Virus record (IMG/VR): IMGVR_UViG_3300020171_000030
Span: 1 to 60,523 of that record
Reading direction: 5' to 3' (one strand)
DNA: 60,523 bases
From: a virus
The stretch's first letter is position 1, and every line of letters starts with the position of its first letter. Positions 16,746-23,776 of this stretch are shown piece after piece. A program made the position numbers and the translations under genes. The notes under the pieces were generated by a model. The model had not been told where the DNA came from and ran no database searches. It saw nothing but the letters and a program-made list of their open reading frames with translations.

Positions 16746-16895
16746 CCCATAAAGTAACGAAGAAATAGAAACTGGAAAAGGGTTTCTTCGAGGCAATAAA
16801 GGAGGTGCGGTATGTCTTTGCAGACGATATGCACCGCTAACGAGCATGGGATCTCGTTCCGTTTCTGCCTGAAGGGTCAATTCTTACTTTATGGG
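16746..16895 (-). ncRNA. Candidate structured RNA: four-way fold closed by a 12-bp stem
   Basis: CCCATAAAGTAA (16746-16757) pairs perfectly with TTACTTTATGGG (16884-16895). Inside are three hairpins: 16758-16790 (CGAAGAAA with TTTCTTCG, stacked directly on the closing stem), 16807-16837 (GCGGT with ACCGC, plus an inner GTCT-GCAA-AGAC tetraloop on the minus strand) and 16839-16858 (AACGAG with CTCGTT). It lies between two minus-strand genes. It could be a leader element, a riboswitch-like regulator or a processed phage RNA. No known family recognised. Confidence 0.55.
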
Positions 16896-16915
16896 AGATG
16901 TCAACATTTTAAATC

Positions 16916-17650
16916 TTACTCGGTTTTATCTTCTTCTGTCAACTCTACATCGATGTCTTTCTTCCTGCGGTAAAGCATATCAAAAAAATTCTTGGCTATC
17001 ATATACTCTTCATCTTCACAACGCCTGTTGAAATTGATTACCGGCACGGCGTAAGTTCCTTTATCCCCTTTAACGATTTCTGATTTTAGTGTATACACTC
17101 TAGCGAACATATCTTCACCGGAGAACCGAGCCATTGAAAGAAGTTCTTTCGCTGTCTTTATTGCGGTACGCATTAGAGAAAGAGAAATCGGGAACTGGTT
17201 GAGTTTACCGACAAGCATTACTGGAAAGTTGTATACTATGCTGAATGTAGGCGGCTGATCCCCATCCCAATCTGAACCTGGGACTTCTTCGACCGGCCTA
17301 TCTAAGTATTCAGAGAACTCATCAATCGCCATAGTTACGGTTACGTTGTCTCGCGACATCATTACTAACCCTCTTTCAATATCGAATTGAGCCCGAGTCT
17401 TAAACATGAACAACGGGATAAAATCAATCTCGTCTCCGTAAACTTCTTTAGTCAAGGAATTACCGAGTTGCCCCATTCTTGCCTTGCCGTCAATAACAAC
17501 TTCTGAAAGACCTTGCAGTATAGATAACCTGGCAATTTTGATATCCCCTTCCTCTATTTCGTCAAAACCTGCAGGTAGATTTTTTTCTCCGGAGATACGC
17601 GGTACGAGAGCGCCTTCCTTTTTTATTTCTAACTCTTTATCTTTATCCAT
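16916..17650 (-). CDS. Conserved phage replication-region protein
   Basis: 244 aa. The segment LPAGFDEIEEGDIKIARLSI, then LQGLSEVV, NSLTKEVYGDEIDFIPLFMF and a central DQPPTFSIVYNFPV stretch match a widespread phage protein usually found near single-strand annealing or replication genes. I know the pattern but not a proven function; ssDNA binding is a common suggestion. It follows the 17664 gene after a 13-base gap with SD ggaggg. Confidence 0.6.
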   Translation of the reverse strand: MDKDKELEIKKEGALVPRISGEKNLPAGFDEIEEGDIKIARLSILQGLSEVVIDGKARMGQLGNSLTKEVYGDEIDFIPLFMFKTRAQFDIERGLVMMSRDNVTVTMAIDEFSEYLDRPVEEVPGSDWDGDQPPTFSIVYNFPVMLVGKLNQFPISLSLMRTAIKTAKELLSMARFSGEDMFARVYTLKSEIVKGDKGTYAVPVINFNRRCEDEEYMIAKNFFDMLYRRKKDIDVELTEEDKTE

Positions 17651-17663
17651 TTGAACCCTCCTT

Positions 17664-18062
17664 TTATCCCATTTGTATTGTTATCGTTGGTTTAAAATAA
17701 TACGCGAACACATCTGGAGGTATTGGTTCTCCAGCTTTTAATTTTTCAGAGATAAAAGAAGTTAATGTGCGGTTGTGAATACTAGGCTTTATTAAATCTT
17801 TTCTCCCGCATATCTCATCTATCCAGCGAAACGCTTCTTCTTTTTTGTCTGGTAGAATACTTGCAAATAAAGGTTCCTTTCGGATAACCAAACATTTAAA
17901 TGCTGAACTGCAAAATGTTTTCAGTTCATGGTCATCCATGTATTCTACTAGAGCCATCTCTGCTTTGTCTTTCACCTCTTTGGCCTCCGACAAAGTAGCA
18001 TCTATTTCTTCTACTCTTTGCCGTGCATTAAGGATAGCTTCTAACAGCTCGTTCTCTTTCAT
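17664..18062 (-). CDS. Conserved phage hypothetical protein
   Basis: 132 aa: N-terminal coiled coil (LLEAILNARQRVEEIDATLS), then an alpha/beta part with FAYYFKPTITIQ at the end. This type of protein is often next to the 16916-type protein in phages. SD ggagatg precedes the ATG. The HNH gene upstream overlaps its start by 35 bases. Confidence 0.55.
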   Translation of the reverse strand: MKENELLEAILNARQRVEEIDATLSEAKEVKDKAEMALVEYMDDHELKTFCSSAFKCLVIRKEPLFASILPDKKEEAFRWIDEICGRKDLIKPSIHNRTLTSFISEKLKAGEPIPPDVFAYYFKPTITIQMG

Positions 18063-18963
18063 AAAGTTTCATCTCCTTTCGGTATTCCTTTTCTGTCTTT
18101 TTCCATTTACTATTATTACAATGTGGACATGCTGGTGCTAAGTTTCTATATTCATTTGTCCCTCCTCTCGTTAAAGGTATCTTATGTTCCAAGTGGTCAT
18201 TACCGAATTTAATAGGATTTAAACAAAGGTAACAGGTCAAGGTACCGTATCTTTTAATATTGTTTTCATAAACTCGCTGAATAGTTTTAATAGTTAATTT
18301 ACCAGCTTTTCTCATTAATAACCTTCTTTTTTGAGTATACATTTTATTTCTTATTCTTATTAGCGGATTATTTTTTACAGATTCTCTTCTACGCTTATTT
18401 AAAAAATCTTTATTTTTCTGATAAAATAAGTTTTGGCATAATCTTATTTTTACCTTATTTTTTTGATAATACAATTTATCCCAAATTGGTTTTTGTTTTA
18501 ATAATCTTTTTCTATTTTTCTGTCGATATTTTTTATTGTATTCTTTAATATAATTTCTATTTTTCTTACGCCATTGAGATAACCAAAGTTTTACTTTTTC
18601 TTTATTTTTTATGCGATATTTTTTAAGGATATCTTTACGTCTATTATATATTTGCTTTCCATATTTTTGTTGATAAAGACGATAATACAATGCTATTCTT
18701 TTTTTATTTTTCTTATAATAAAGATAACTTTGTATTGCTCTTTTCTTTTTGTTTTTTTGATGCCATTGTTTATGATATTGGCTTATTTTATCTTTATTTT
18801 GATAATAGTAACGCTTATGATAAACAAGTATTTTTTCTCTATTTTTATCATGATACCGTTTTGAAATTAGTTTTATTTTATCTTTATTTTTTTGTCGCCA
18901 TTGCTTTTGGTATTCTTTATTTTCTTGTCGCCACTGTTTATTGTATTCTTTTTTATCAAACAT
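18028..18963 (-). CDS. HNH endonuclease with Lys/Gln/Tyr-rich repeat region
   Basis: 311 aa. Residues 1-200 consist of irregular repeats of about 14-16 residues of the type YxKQWRQKNKDKIK, a basic DNA-binding or coiled region found before some HNH nucleases. The C-terminal HNH domain has CYLCLNPIKFGNDHLEHKIP, the motif RGGTNEYRNLAPACPHCNNS and a Lys-rich tail. Such free-standing homing-type nucleases cut DNA at a target to spread their own gene. It starts ten bases after a leader hairpin and overlaps the next gene by 35 bases, as expected for an inserted gene. Confidence 0.8.
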   Translation of the reverse strand: MFDKKEYNKQWRQENKEYQKQWRQKNKDKIKLISKRYHDKNREKILVYHKRYYYQNKDKISQYHKQWHQKNKKKRAIQSYLYYKKNKKRIALYYRLYQQKYGKQIYNRRKDILKKYRIKNKEKVKLWLSQWRKKNRNYIKEYNKKYRQKNRKRLLKQKPIWDKLYYQKNKVKIRLCQNLFYQKNKDFLNKRRRESVKNNPLIRIRNKMYTQKRRLLMRKAGKLTIKTIQRVYENNIKRYGTLTCYLCLNPIKFGNDHLEHKIPLTRGGTNEYRNLAPACPHCNNSKWKKTEKEYRKEMKLYERERAVRSYP

Positions 18964-18994
18964 TTTTTAAATAAGAAAAGGCAGCTTTCAGGTA

Positions 18995-19048
18995 TCAAAA
19001 GGAAAAGCGGTTAAGCTTCTCTAACCCTACGGCTGCCTTATTAGACAT
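18995..19048 (-). CDS. 17-residue leader ORF embedded in a folded leader RNA
   Basis: Frame MSNKAAVGLEKLNRFSF with SD-like aaggaagg upstream. The leader holds ATCAAAAGGAA pairing with TTCCTTTTGAT (around the ORF) and AAGGCAGC pairing with GCTGCCTT (overlapping the ORF start and the HNH upstream region). Alternative pairings like these resemble attenuation or translation-coupled control of the HNH gene. It could also be the cut-off start of an older gene. Confidence 0.4.
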   Translation of the reverse strand: MSNKAAVGLEKLNRFSF

Positions 19049-19077
19049 AAAAATACCGCCTTCCTTTTGATGAATTT

Positions 19078-19105
19078 AGTATAACAGATTATAAATTTTT
19101 GTCAA
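19078..19105 (-). promoter_or_regulatory. Sigma70-like promoter, TTGACA-16-TATACT
   Basis: On the minus strand TTGACA (19100-19105) and TATACT (19078-19083) are 16 bases apart. It should start transcription near 19070, giving the leader ORF, the HNH gene and the operon beyond. The -35 box overlaps the stop of the zinc-ribbon gene at 19102. Confidence 0.75.
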
Positions 19106-19251
19106 GATTTTCCTAAAATTTTAAACATCTTTGTCCCGCAATCCGGGCATTTGCCCTTAATTGCATTGCGGCCATTTTTCATTGTTATTTCTTGTGCTTC
19201 TTTTATTTCTTTTGGCGCCTTGCATTTCATACAAAAACCTGTTTCAGACAT
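19102..19251 (-). CDS. DUF5679-type zinc-ribbon protein
   Basis: 49 aa beginning MSETGFCMKCKAPKEIKEAQ, with a second pair CPDCGTKMFKI. The FCMKC ... MKNGRNAIKG ... CPDCGTKMF pattern matches DUF5679 mini zinc ribbons known from archaea, bacteria and phages. SD aaggaggtg is strong. Function of the family is unknown, probably nucleic-acid or protein binding. Confidence 0.75.
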   Translation of the reverse strand: MSETGFCMKCKAPKEIKEAQEITMKNGRNAIKGKCPDCGTKMFKILGKS

Positions 19252-19271
19252 AACTTTAATCACCTCCTTTT

Positions 19272-19460
19272 TTATCTAATAAATCCTTCTATTTGTTCTT
19301 CACAACTATCTTCAAAATCCTTTATAACTTTTATTGCTTCTTTAACTTTCTTTGCATCTTCTGGATTTTCACAGATGTCATCAGGGTCTAAATATCCACC
19401 ATCAGTTAAATCATACCAGAAATCACCTGTCGAATCTTCTAATCCTTTTTTAATCTTCAT
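19272..19460 (-). CDS. Acidic hypothetical small protein
   Basis: 62 aa from the ATG at 19460 (MKIKKGLEDSTGDFWYDLTD), chosen because SD aaggaagg lies upstream; a longer frame would overlap the previous gene. Strongly acidic (GGYLDPDDICENPEDAKKVK), which recalls small DNA-mimic-like or regulatory phage proteins, but no family is recognised. Confidence 0.55.
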   Translation of the reverse strand: MKIKKGLEDSTGDFWYDLTDGGYLDPDDICENPEDAKKVKEAIKVIKDFEDSCEEQIEGFIR

Positions 19461-19462
19461 TA

Positions 19463-19687
19463 TTATTTTCCTTCCTTCTTTTCTTCTACCACTTCCGCTA
19501 TCTTCCAAACAACTTTACCATCTGGGTCTTTTAAACTAAGTTCGCCTTTAGCATACCGTTTGTCAGAAACGTAGTTGGCATTGATTTTATGCACGGCTAA
19601 AACTTTTGCGTTGAAAGTATCCCGGGCTGGGATTGCTTGGGTAGTGATTTGTTCGCCTAACTTTGCTTGTAAAACATACATACGCAT
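19463..19687 (-). CDS. Hypothetical small beta-rich protein
   Basis: 74 aa from the ATG at 19687, preceded by SD aaaggaggtg; the upstream in-frame GTG lies inside the SD and is not the start. Sequence like MRMYVLQAKLGEQITTQAIP with DKRYAKGELSLKDPDGKVVW suggests a small beta barrel. Function unknown. Confidence 0.5.
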   Translation of the reverse strand: MRMYVLQAKLGEQITTQAIPARDTFNAKVLAVHKINANYVSDKRYAKGELSLKDPDGKVVWKIAEVVEEKKEGK

Positions 19688-19692
19688 TCTAT

Positions 19693-20001
19693 TCACCTCC
19701 TTTCATTTATTTTATTTATTATCTTCGCTATAAATTCATCTAACGTTTCTTTCCCTTGCCAATATACTAACGCCTCCCCACCGGCAAGTATAAAGTCCTG
19801 AAGGCAGTATGCCTGGTATTTAGTAAGAACGCCTTTTTTAGATTTTATCTCTATCAAGTAAGGAACGCCTTTAATTAAAAGAAAGAAATCTGCTGGACGT
19901 AGTGTGCAACCCGGGAAATCCGGTATCTTATAAACCCAGCAATTCGAATCTGCTTCTTTGATTTTCTTTTTAAATATTGAATATAATTTTCTCTCACTCA
20001 T
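19693..20001 (-). CDS. VRR-NUC-like PD-(D/E)xK nuclease
   Basis: 102 aa. The core reads TLRPADFFLLIKGVPYLIEI followed by KSKKG and LTKYQAYCLQDFILAGGEAL. This contains the Asp, the ExK pair (IEIK) and the downstream Gln of VRR-NUC or Holliday-junction-type nucleases, a usual size for phage versions. It may act in recombination or DNA processing together with the SNF2 helicase two genes upstream. Confidence 0.7.
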   Translation of the reverse strand: MSERKLYSIFKKKIKEADSNCWVYKIPDFPGCTLRPADFFLLIKGVPYLIEIKSKKGVLTKYQAYCLQDFILAGGEALVYWQGKETLDEFIAKIINKINERR

Positions 20002-20194
20002 GTAAATGCTTCCTTCTCGTTACCCAACTTTTTTTGCCGCTGCCTTTTCTGGTCTTTAAAAATCTCATTAGTGCTTTATGAATAAAAGGTAAAAAATCTT
20101 GAAAACACTCATTGCATAACCCATAAGGAGACATAAAAGGCCAGCCAGACCCAAATTCTTTTTTTCCACATTTACGGCAGATTTTATTTCCCAT
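19994..20194 (-). CDS. Small zinc-ribbon protein
   Basis: 66 aa from the ATG at 20194 (MGNKICRKCGKKEFGSGWPF), preceded by SD aaggaag; an earlier in-frame ATG at 20227 overlaps the SNF2 stop and is possible. CRKCGK and LCNECF form a zinc site. The C-terminus is basic (RRKHLHE). Function unknown. Confidence 0.55.
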   Translation of the reverse strand: MGNKICRKCGKKEFGSGWPFMSPYGLCNECFQDFLPFIHKALMRFLKTRKGSGKKSWVTRRKHLHE

Positions 20195-20219
20195 TATTGC
20201 TTCCTTTTTAATCTTTATT

Positions 20220-21830
20220 TTAGCCATTTCTACCTTTTAACATTTCAAGACATGCTTCAATTAAACTAATCTTTTTATTCAATGCTTTATAAATTATTTC
20301 ATCAATGCTATCTTTGGCTAATAAGTGAAAGTAAGTTACTTTGTTGTGTTGACCAATTCTGTGCTGCCGGTCATTAGCCTGAATATATTGTTCGGAAGAA
20401 TAAGATAAAGAATACCAGACAGCGTATGAACTTTGCTGGAAGTTAATTCCGCTTCCCCCGCTAAGAGGGTGTGCTATTAATAGGCGATATTTATTATTCT
20501 GGAAGTCTTCTATGCTTTTAATCTTTTCCTTTTGAGGCATATCACCATAAAGAATGCAGGCATTGTCTTTAAAAGTTTCTTTTAATTCTCTGACCTCCCA
20601 GTGATACTGCACCCAGATAATAACTTGCCTATCCGCAGGGATTTCTTCTAATAATTCTTTTAGTGCTTCTATTTTTGTATCGCTTATTTTTACAGGGATA
20701 CCTTCTGTATTTATAACGAAACCTCCGGTGATCTCTCGGAGTTTACAAATCTTCGCCAATTCATTCGCGGCTAAAGTAATGCTGTCTTTAAATTCCAATA
20801 TATTTTCTTTTTTCATCATATCATAAGCATTCTGTTGCACTTCATCCATATAGACATGCCTCGTTTCATAAACTTGTTCAGGCAAATCTAACGCATCTTC
20901 TTTTTTTAGGCTGAAGGCCTGTTTTGATATGTTTTCAATTATTGCTTCTTGAGCGCCTTTCATTGGTTTGTAAATATAGCCACCATAACCGCATGAAAAA
21001 AAGTATGTATTACGAAAACGAAAATAATTGTCAGTGCCTAATACTTCAGGATTTACAAAGGTCATCTGTCCAAAAAATTCCAATAATGAATTGGGGTTGG
21101 GGGTGCCACTCATTACGATCCGATGAGGTATTTTATCTTTATAATGCAGTATAGTCTTGGTAATAGCAGCTCGAGGCGACTTCATGACCGAACTTTCGTC
21201 AATAATTAAACACTTAATCTTATCTTCAATTTTGGATTTTTGAGAAAGTATTTTATAATGTGCATAATTTATTATATATACATCATACCCATTATTGATT
21301 TCTTTTAAGTTATGCCATAAAATAACCGCATTTAATTTAGACCATTTTTTTATTTCATTAACCCAGACAGACTCTAATGTAGAAAGCGGCGCAACTATCA
21401 TTGCCGGCACTTTCCAATATTCAATTAATTTTATTGCAATAAGACTCTTGCCTAAGCCAGGCTCAAGAAACAACGCATAACTTCCAAACATCGCAGCTAG
21501 GCTTATCGCCTTCTTTTGATGTTGATAACATATCGATAAATCAATTCCGTCTAGGTTGTCAACTAAGCAGGTATCGGATTTTATCTTATTGGCAAGGTTA
21601 ACTTTTCTATGGTATTCTTCTCTTTCGTCGCGGAGGTGGTCGTAGATAATTTTTGTTTCGTCAGAGTATTCAACTTTAAGATTATCAATAATATCAACAA
21701 GTTTGCGGAGCGGAAAGACCCAAGTGGAATTTGCTTTATTGAATTTATAATCGCCTATTGCTTTGACGAGTTCTTTCTCACTATATTGGCATTTACAGAT
21801 TGCCGAATCTGAATTTGTAGAAACTTGCAT
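20220..21830 (-). CDS. SNF2-family DNA helicase/translocase
   Basis: 536 aa. Motif I is LEPGLGKSL (about 122-130), motif II DESS (211-214), motif III MSGTP (about 240-244), the C-terminal half has LLIAHPLSGGSGINFQ, and motif VI reads QANDRQHRIGQ. This is the full RecA-like pair of SNF2 enzymes, which move along double-stranded DNA and remodel protein-DNA complexes. The N-terminal 60 residues have a HARP-like look (FNKANSTWVFP). Phage copies are linked to replication or recombination. Its SD aaggag directly follows an AAAT tandem repeat. Confidence 0.9.
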   Translation of the reverse strand: MQVSTNSDSAICKCQYSEKELVKAIGDYKFNKANSTWVFPLRKLVDIIDNLKVEYSDETKIIYDHLRDEREEYHRKVNLANKIKSDTCLVDNLDGIDLSICYQHQKKAISLAAMFGSYALFLEPGLGKSLIAIKLIEYWKVPAMIVAPLSTLESVWVNEIKKWSKLNAVILWHNLKEINNGYDVYIINYAHYKILSQKSKIEDKIKCLIIDESSVMKSPRAAITKTILHYKDKIPHRIVMSGTPNPNSLLEFFGQMTFVNPEVLGTDNYFRFRNTYFFSCGYGGYIYKPMKGAQEAIIENISKQAFSLKKEDALDLPEQVYETRHVYMDEVQQNAYDMMKKENILEFKDSITLAANELAKICKLREITGGFVINTEGIPVKISDTKIEALKELLEEIPADRQVIIWVQYHWEVRELKETFKDNACILYGDMPQKEKIKSIEDFQNNKYRLLIAHPLSGGSGINFQQSSYAVWYSLSYSSEQYIQANDRQHRIGQHNKVTYFHLLAKDSIDEIIYKALNKKISLIEACLEMLKGRNG

Positions 21831-21839
21831 AAGAACTCC

Positions 21840-22048
<209 letters not shown>

Positions 22049-22179
22049 TTATATCTCCTTTTTATAGTTGAGTAGTTTGCGTTGAGCAAAACCTTCGGGG
22101 AACCCCCGATGTGCTTCATCTTCTACCCTAATGCCTTGAGCCAACTCGACGCTCGGCACCTACTCTCAAAGTTACACCA

Positions 22180-22305
22180 CTACTCATTTTCATTTATAAA
22201 CTCTTCTATTATATCAGACGGAAACCAATCTTCGCATTTCGGACACCAACCCCCTTCTTCATTGCTATAATTTTCGAGTGCCGTTAAACATCTTGGACAA
22301 ATCAT
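22180..22305 (-). CDS. 41-residue zinc-ribbon protein
   Basis: Starts MICPRCLTALENYSNEEGGW and continues CPKCEDWFPSD, two CxxC pairs. The ATG overlaps the stop of the upstream gene (ATGA). Between it and the 21872 gene lie 131 bases without a clear gene (one small GGGGTT-CCCC hairpin). Confidence 0.55.
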   Translation of the reverse strand: MICPRCLTALENYSNEEGGWCPKCEDWFPSDIIEEFINENE

Positions 22306-22466
22306 TTTTTTCTTTCTAAATATCTTTTACTATGATACGCCATAAATTCTTTCCAGAGACCACTTTCAAATATAAATATCAAACCGTCTTTGCCTAATTG
22401 ATGTTGTTCATTAAGCAGCTCTTCAAGTGCGTCTAATCCTTTAATCATTTCTTCTTTGGTAGGCAT
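22302..22466 (-). CDS. Hypothetical small helical protein
   Basis: 54 aa beginning MPTKEEMIKGLDALEELLNE, amphipathic helices throughout, with an ATGA overlap with the next gene. A small hairpin (GTCCGA with TCGGAC) lies upstream. This type is common in phage early operons; function unknown. Confidence 0.5.
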   Translation of the reverse strand: MPTKEEMIKGLDALEELLNEQHQLGKDGLIFIFESGLWKEFMAYHSKRYLERKK

Positions 22467-22552
22467 TCTATTTTCTTTTATGTCCGAGCAGATAAAGGAG
22501 TCGGACCTTCATTTCCAGATTTCATATAGAATTCTCTGGCGTTCTACCGCAT

Positions 22553-22717
22553 TTAAACTAATCTGCTCATAAATAAATTAGGGAGAGCCGCTAAACTGGA
22601 AAAATTTGCTCTCGGCTGTTCTAATTCTCTCCTTGCTTCTTGCGAAGCGGTAGGTAGAGATTGCGGAATAGAAACCGCACCGTTTTCAGCCACGCTACTA
22701 GCGCCCTTGAATATCAT
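22553..22717 (-). CDS. Possible 54-residue protein in a hairpin-rich leader
   Basis: The frame begins MIFKGASSVAENGAVSIPQS and is read from the transcript started by the promoter at 22785. No clear SD. The same DNA folds into several hairpins (GAGAGC/GCTCTC, GCTTC/GAAGC, GCGG/CCGC), so the stretch 22467-22780 may be a structured RNA instead. Confidence 0.3.
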   Translation of the reverse strand: MIFKGASSVAENGAVSIPQSLPTASQEARRELEQPRANFSSLAALPNLFMSRLV

Positions 22718-22784
22718 TGTGTTATACCGTTATGCTATACAAAGAATTAGATGCAAAATTAGATGCATTTACTCGACGATAATT

Positions 22785-22812
22785 AGTATAACACAAACCA
22801 ATTCCTTGTCAA
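22785..22812 (-). promoter_or_regulatory. Sigma70-like promoter, TTGACA-16-TATACT
   Basis: TTGACA (22807-22812) and TATACT (22785-22790), 16 bases apart on the minus strand, the same boxes and spacing as the promoter at 19078. It fires into the 22717-19102 gene group. The GTAACGGTTTATTT motif lies 12 bases upstream (22825-22838), where a regulator could sit. Confidence 0.75.
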
Positions 22813-22832
22813 CTAGTTTCTTTCGTAACGGT

Positions 22833-23021
22833 TTATTTCTGGTCAAGCATTTCCGGATGTTCCATAGCTTGCCGAACTAACCAGCAAATAATCGCAGAAC
22901 GGGAATCGCAATTCTCCATATCTTTCTTGATCTTGCGGTCTAAGAACGCTATTTCTTCTTGATGTAGGCCGACAAGGACTTGCACCTTGCGTTCTTTCTT
23001 ATTCTTTCTATGCGCTACCAT
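22833..23021 (-). CDS. Ribbon-helix-helix-like DNA-binding protein
   Basis: 62 aa. RKVQVLVGLHQEEIAFLDRK gives a beta strand and helix, followed by a second helix (SRSAIICWLVRQAMEHPEML): the layout of CopG/Arc-type repressors. Its stop is eight bases before the AACGGTT motif and just upstream of a promoter, so autoregulation or control of that promoter is an attractive inference. SD ggaggtg is strong. Confidence 0.65.
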   Translation of the reverse strand: MVAHRKNKKERKVQVLVGLHQEEIAFLDRKIKKDMENCDSRSAIICWLVRQAMEHPEMLDQK

Positions 23022-23035
23022 TAAAACTCACCTCC

Positions 23036-23254
23036 TCATTCCTTATCCTGTTGCGCTACCGGAATATAATTAATTCCGTTTTTCCGCATTTCTGTAACTA
23101 AAGCGTCTGCCATCTTCCTTATCGCGTATTCATTTCCAAAAGGGCCGTGGATATGCGTATGACCTTTTGCGTCAAAGACAATAACTAAATGTTCAACTGC
23201 ATTATCAAAAAATGGATTATTGTCTTTATTATCACAATTAAATGGGCATCTCAT
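23036..23254 (-). CDS. Hypothetical protein
   Basis: 72 aa: MRCPFNCDNKDNNPFF start, then a beta-strand pattern with HLVIVFDAKGHTHIHGPFGN and an amphipathic helix. The middle resembles short phage proteins with G-HIHGP motifs. It overlaps RNase H by 17 bases. Function unknown. Confidence 0.55.
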   Translation of the reverse strand: MRCPFNCDNKDNNPFFDNAVEHLVIVFDAKGHTHIHGPFGNEYAIRKMADALVTEMRKNGINYIPVAQQDKE

Positions 23255-23660
23255 TTTTAACTCCTCTCGTCGCCGCTTTATCCGCTAGATAAACTAACTG
23301 CCTTGGCACCCAGAAGATATGTAGTTTCGGCAGTTGAGCTTTTAATCCAAGAAAAGATTCATACAGCGGCTTTATGTTATCGTGTTTAACATTCCAAACT
23401 TCATTTGCCTGCTTGACAACAGTTTGAGAATCGCAGAAGATATAAACTTCCTGCGTTTTATCTCTCGTTAGTGCATATCTGATAGCACTAAGTAACGCTT
23501 CCCACTCCGCTTCCATATTGGTTTTTATACCGATATCTTGGTGAAAGCGATAGTTAGGATAGATAATTCGCGGGTTATTCGCTCTATCCCAGGCAATCAC
23601 TCCTATGGAAGCAGGTCCGGGATTGCCTTTACTTGAACCGTCGCAAAGAATGACTATCAT
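23238..23660 (-). CDS. Ribonuclease HI
   Basis: 140 aa. Active-site acidic residues are all present: CDGSSKGNPGP (Asp7), NMEAEWEALLSAI (Glu50 region), IFCDSQTVV (Asp75 region), and Asp near the end in LADKAA. RNase H removes RNA from RNA-DNA hybrids, here probably primers made by the phage primase. The start overlaps the upstream stop by four bases. Confidence 0.9.
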   Translation of the reverse strand: MIVILCDGSSKGNPGPASIGVIAWDRANNPRIIYPNYRFHQDIGIKTNMEAEWEALLSAIRYALTRDKTQEVYIFCDSQTVVKQANEVWNVKHDNIKPLYESFLGLKAQLPKLHIFWVPRQLVYLADKAATRGVKNEMPI

Positions 23661-23776
23661 TTAATCTCCTTCTTCGGTATTTTCTTGTTTTTAAAAATCT
23701 CTTTGGCAGATAAACTTAATTTTGGATTTTTCTTTTTGTCCAAGAGATCCTTAATTGAAACACTGAAACATCTCAT
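23657..23776 (-). CDS. 39-residue basic peptide
   Basis: Reads MRCFSVSIKDLLDKKKNPKL and continues to an end KKIPKKEIK. SD aaaggagatg is strong. It overlaps the ParB-like gene and RNase H by four bases each, so it is a coupled link between them. It might contact a replication partner; unknown. Confidence 0.5.
   Translation of the reverse strand: MRCFSVSIKDLLDKKKNPKLSLSAKEIFKNKKIPKKEIK

Noticed and set aside
16735-16834. Extended start of the 16520 zinc protein
   Set aside because: The extension overlaps the multibranched RNA fold and has no SD.
16812-16968. Plus-strand ORF of about 52 codons after a perfect AAGGAGG
   Set aside because: It runs antisense into the 16916 gene and through the RNA fold; no promoter or homology. 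The SD-like word is part of a hairpin arm.
18028-18963. Group I intron around the HNH gene
   Set aside because: No split flanking gene and no recognisable P7-type core; only leader hairpins are present.
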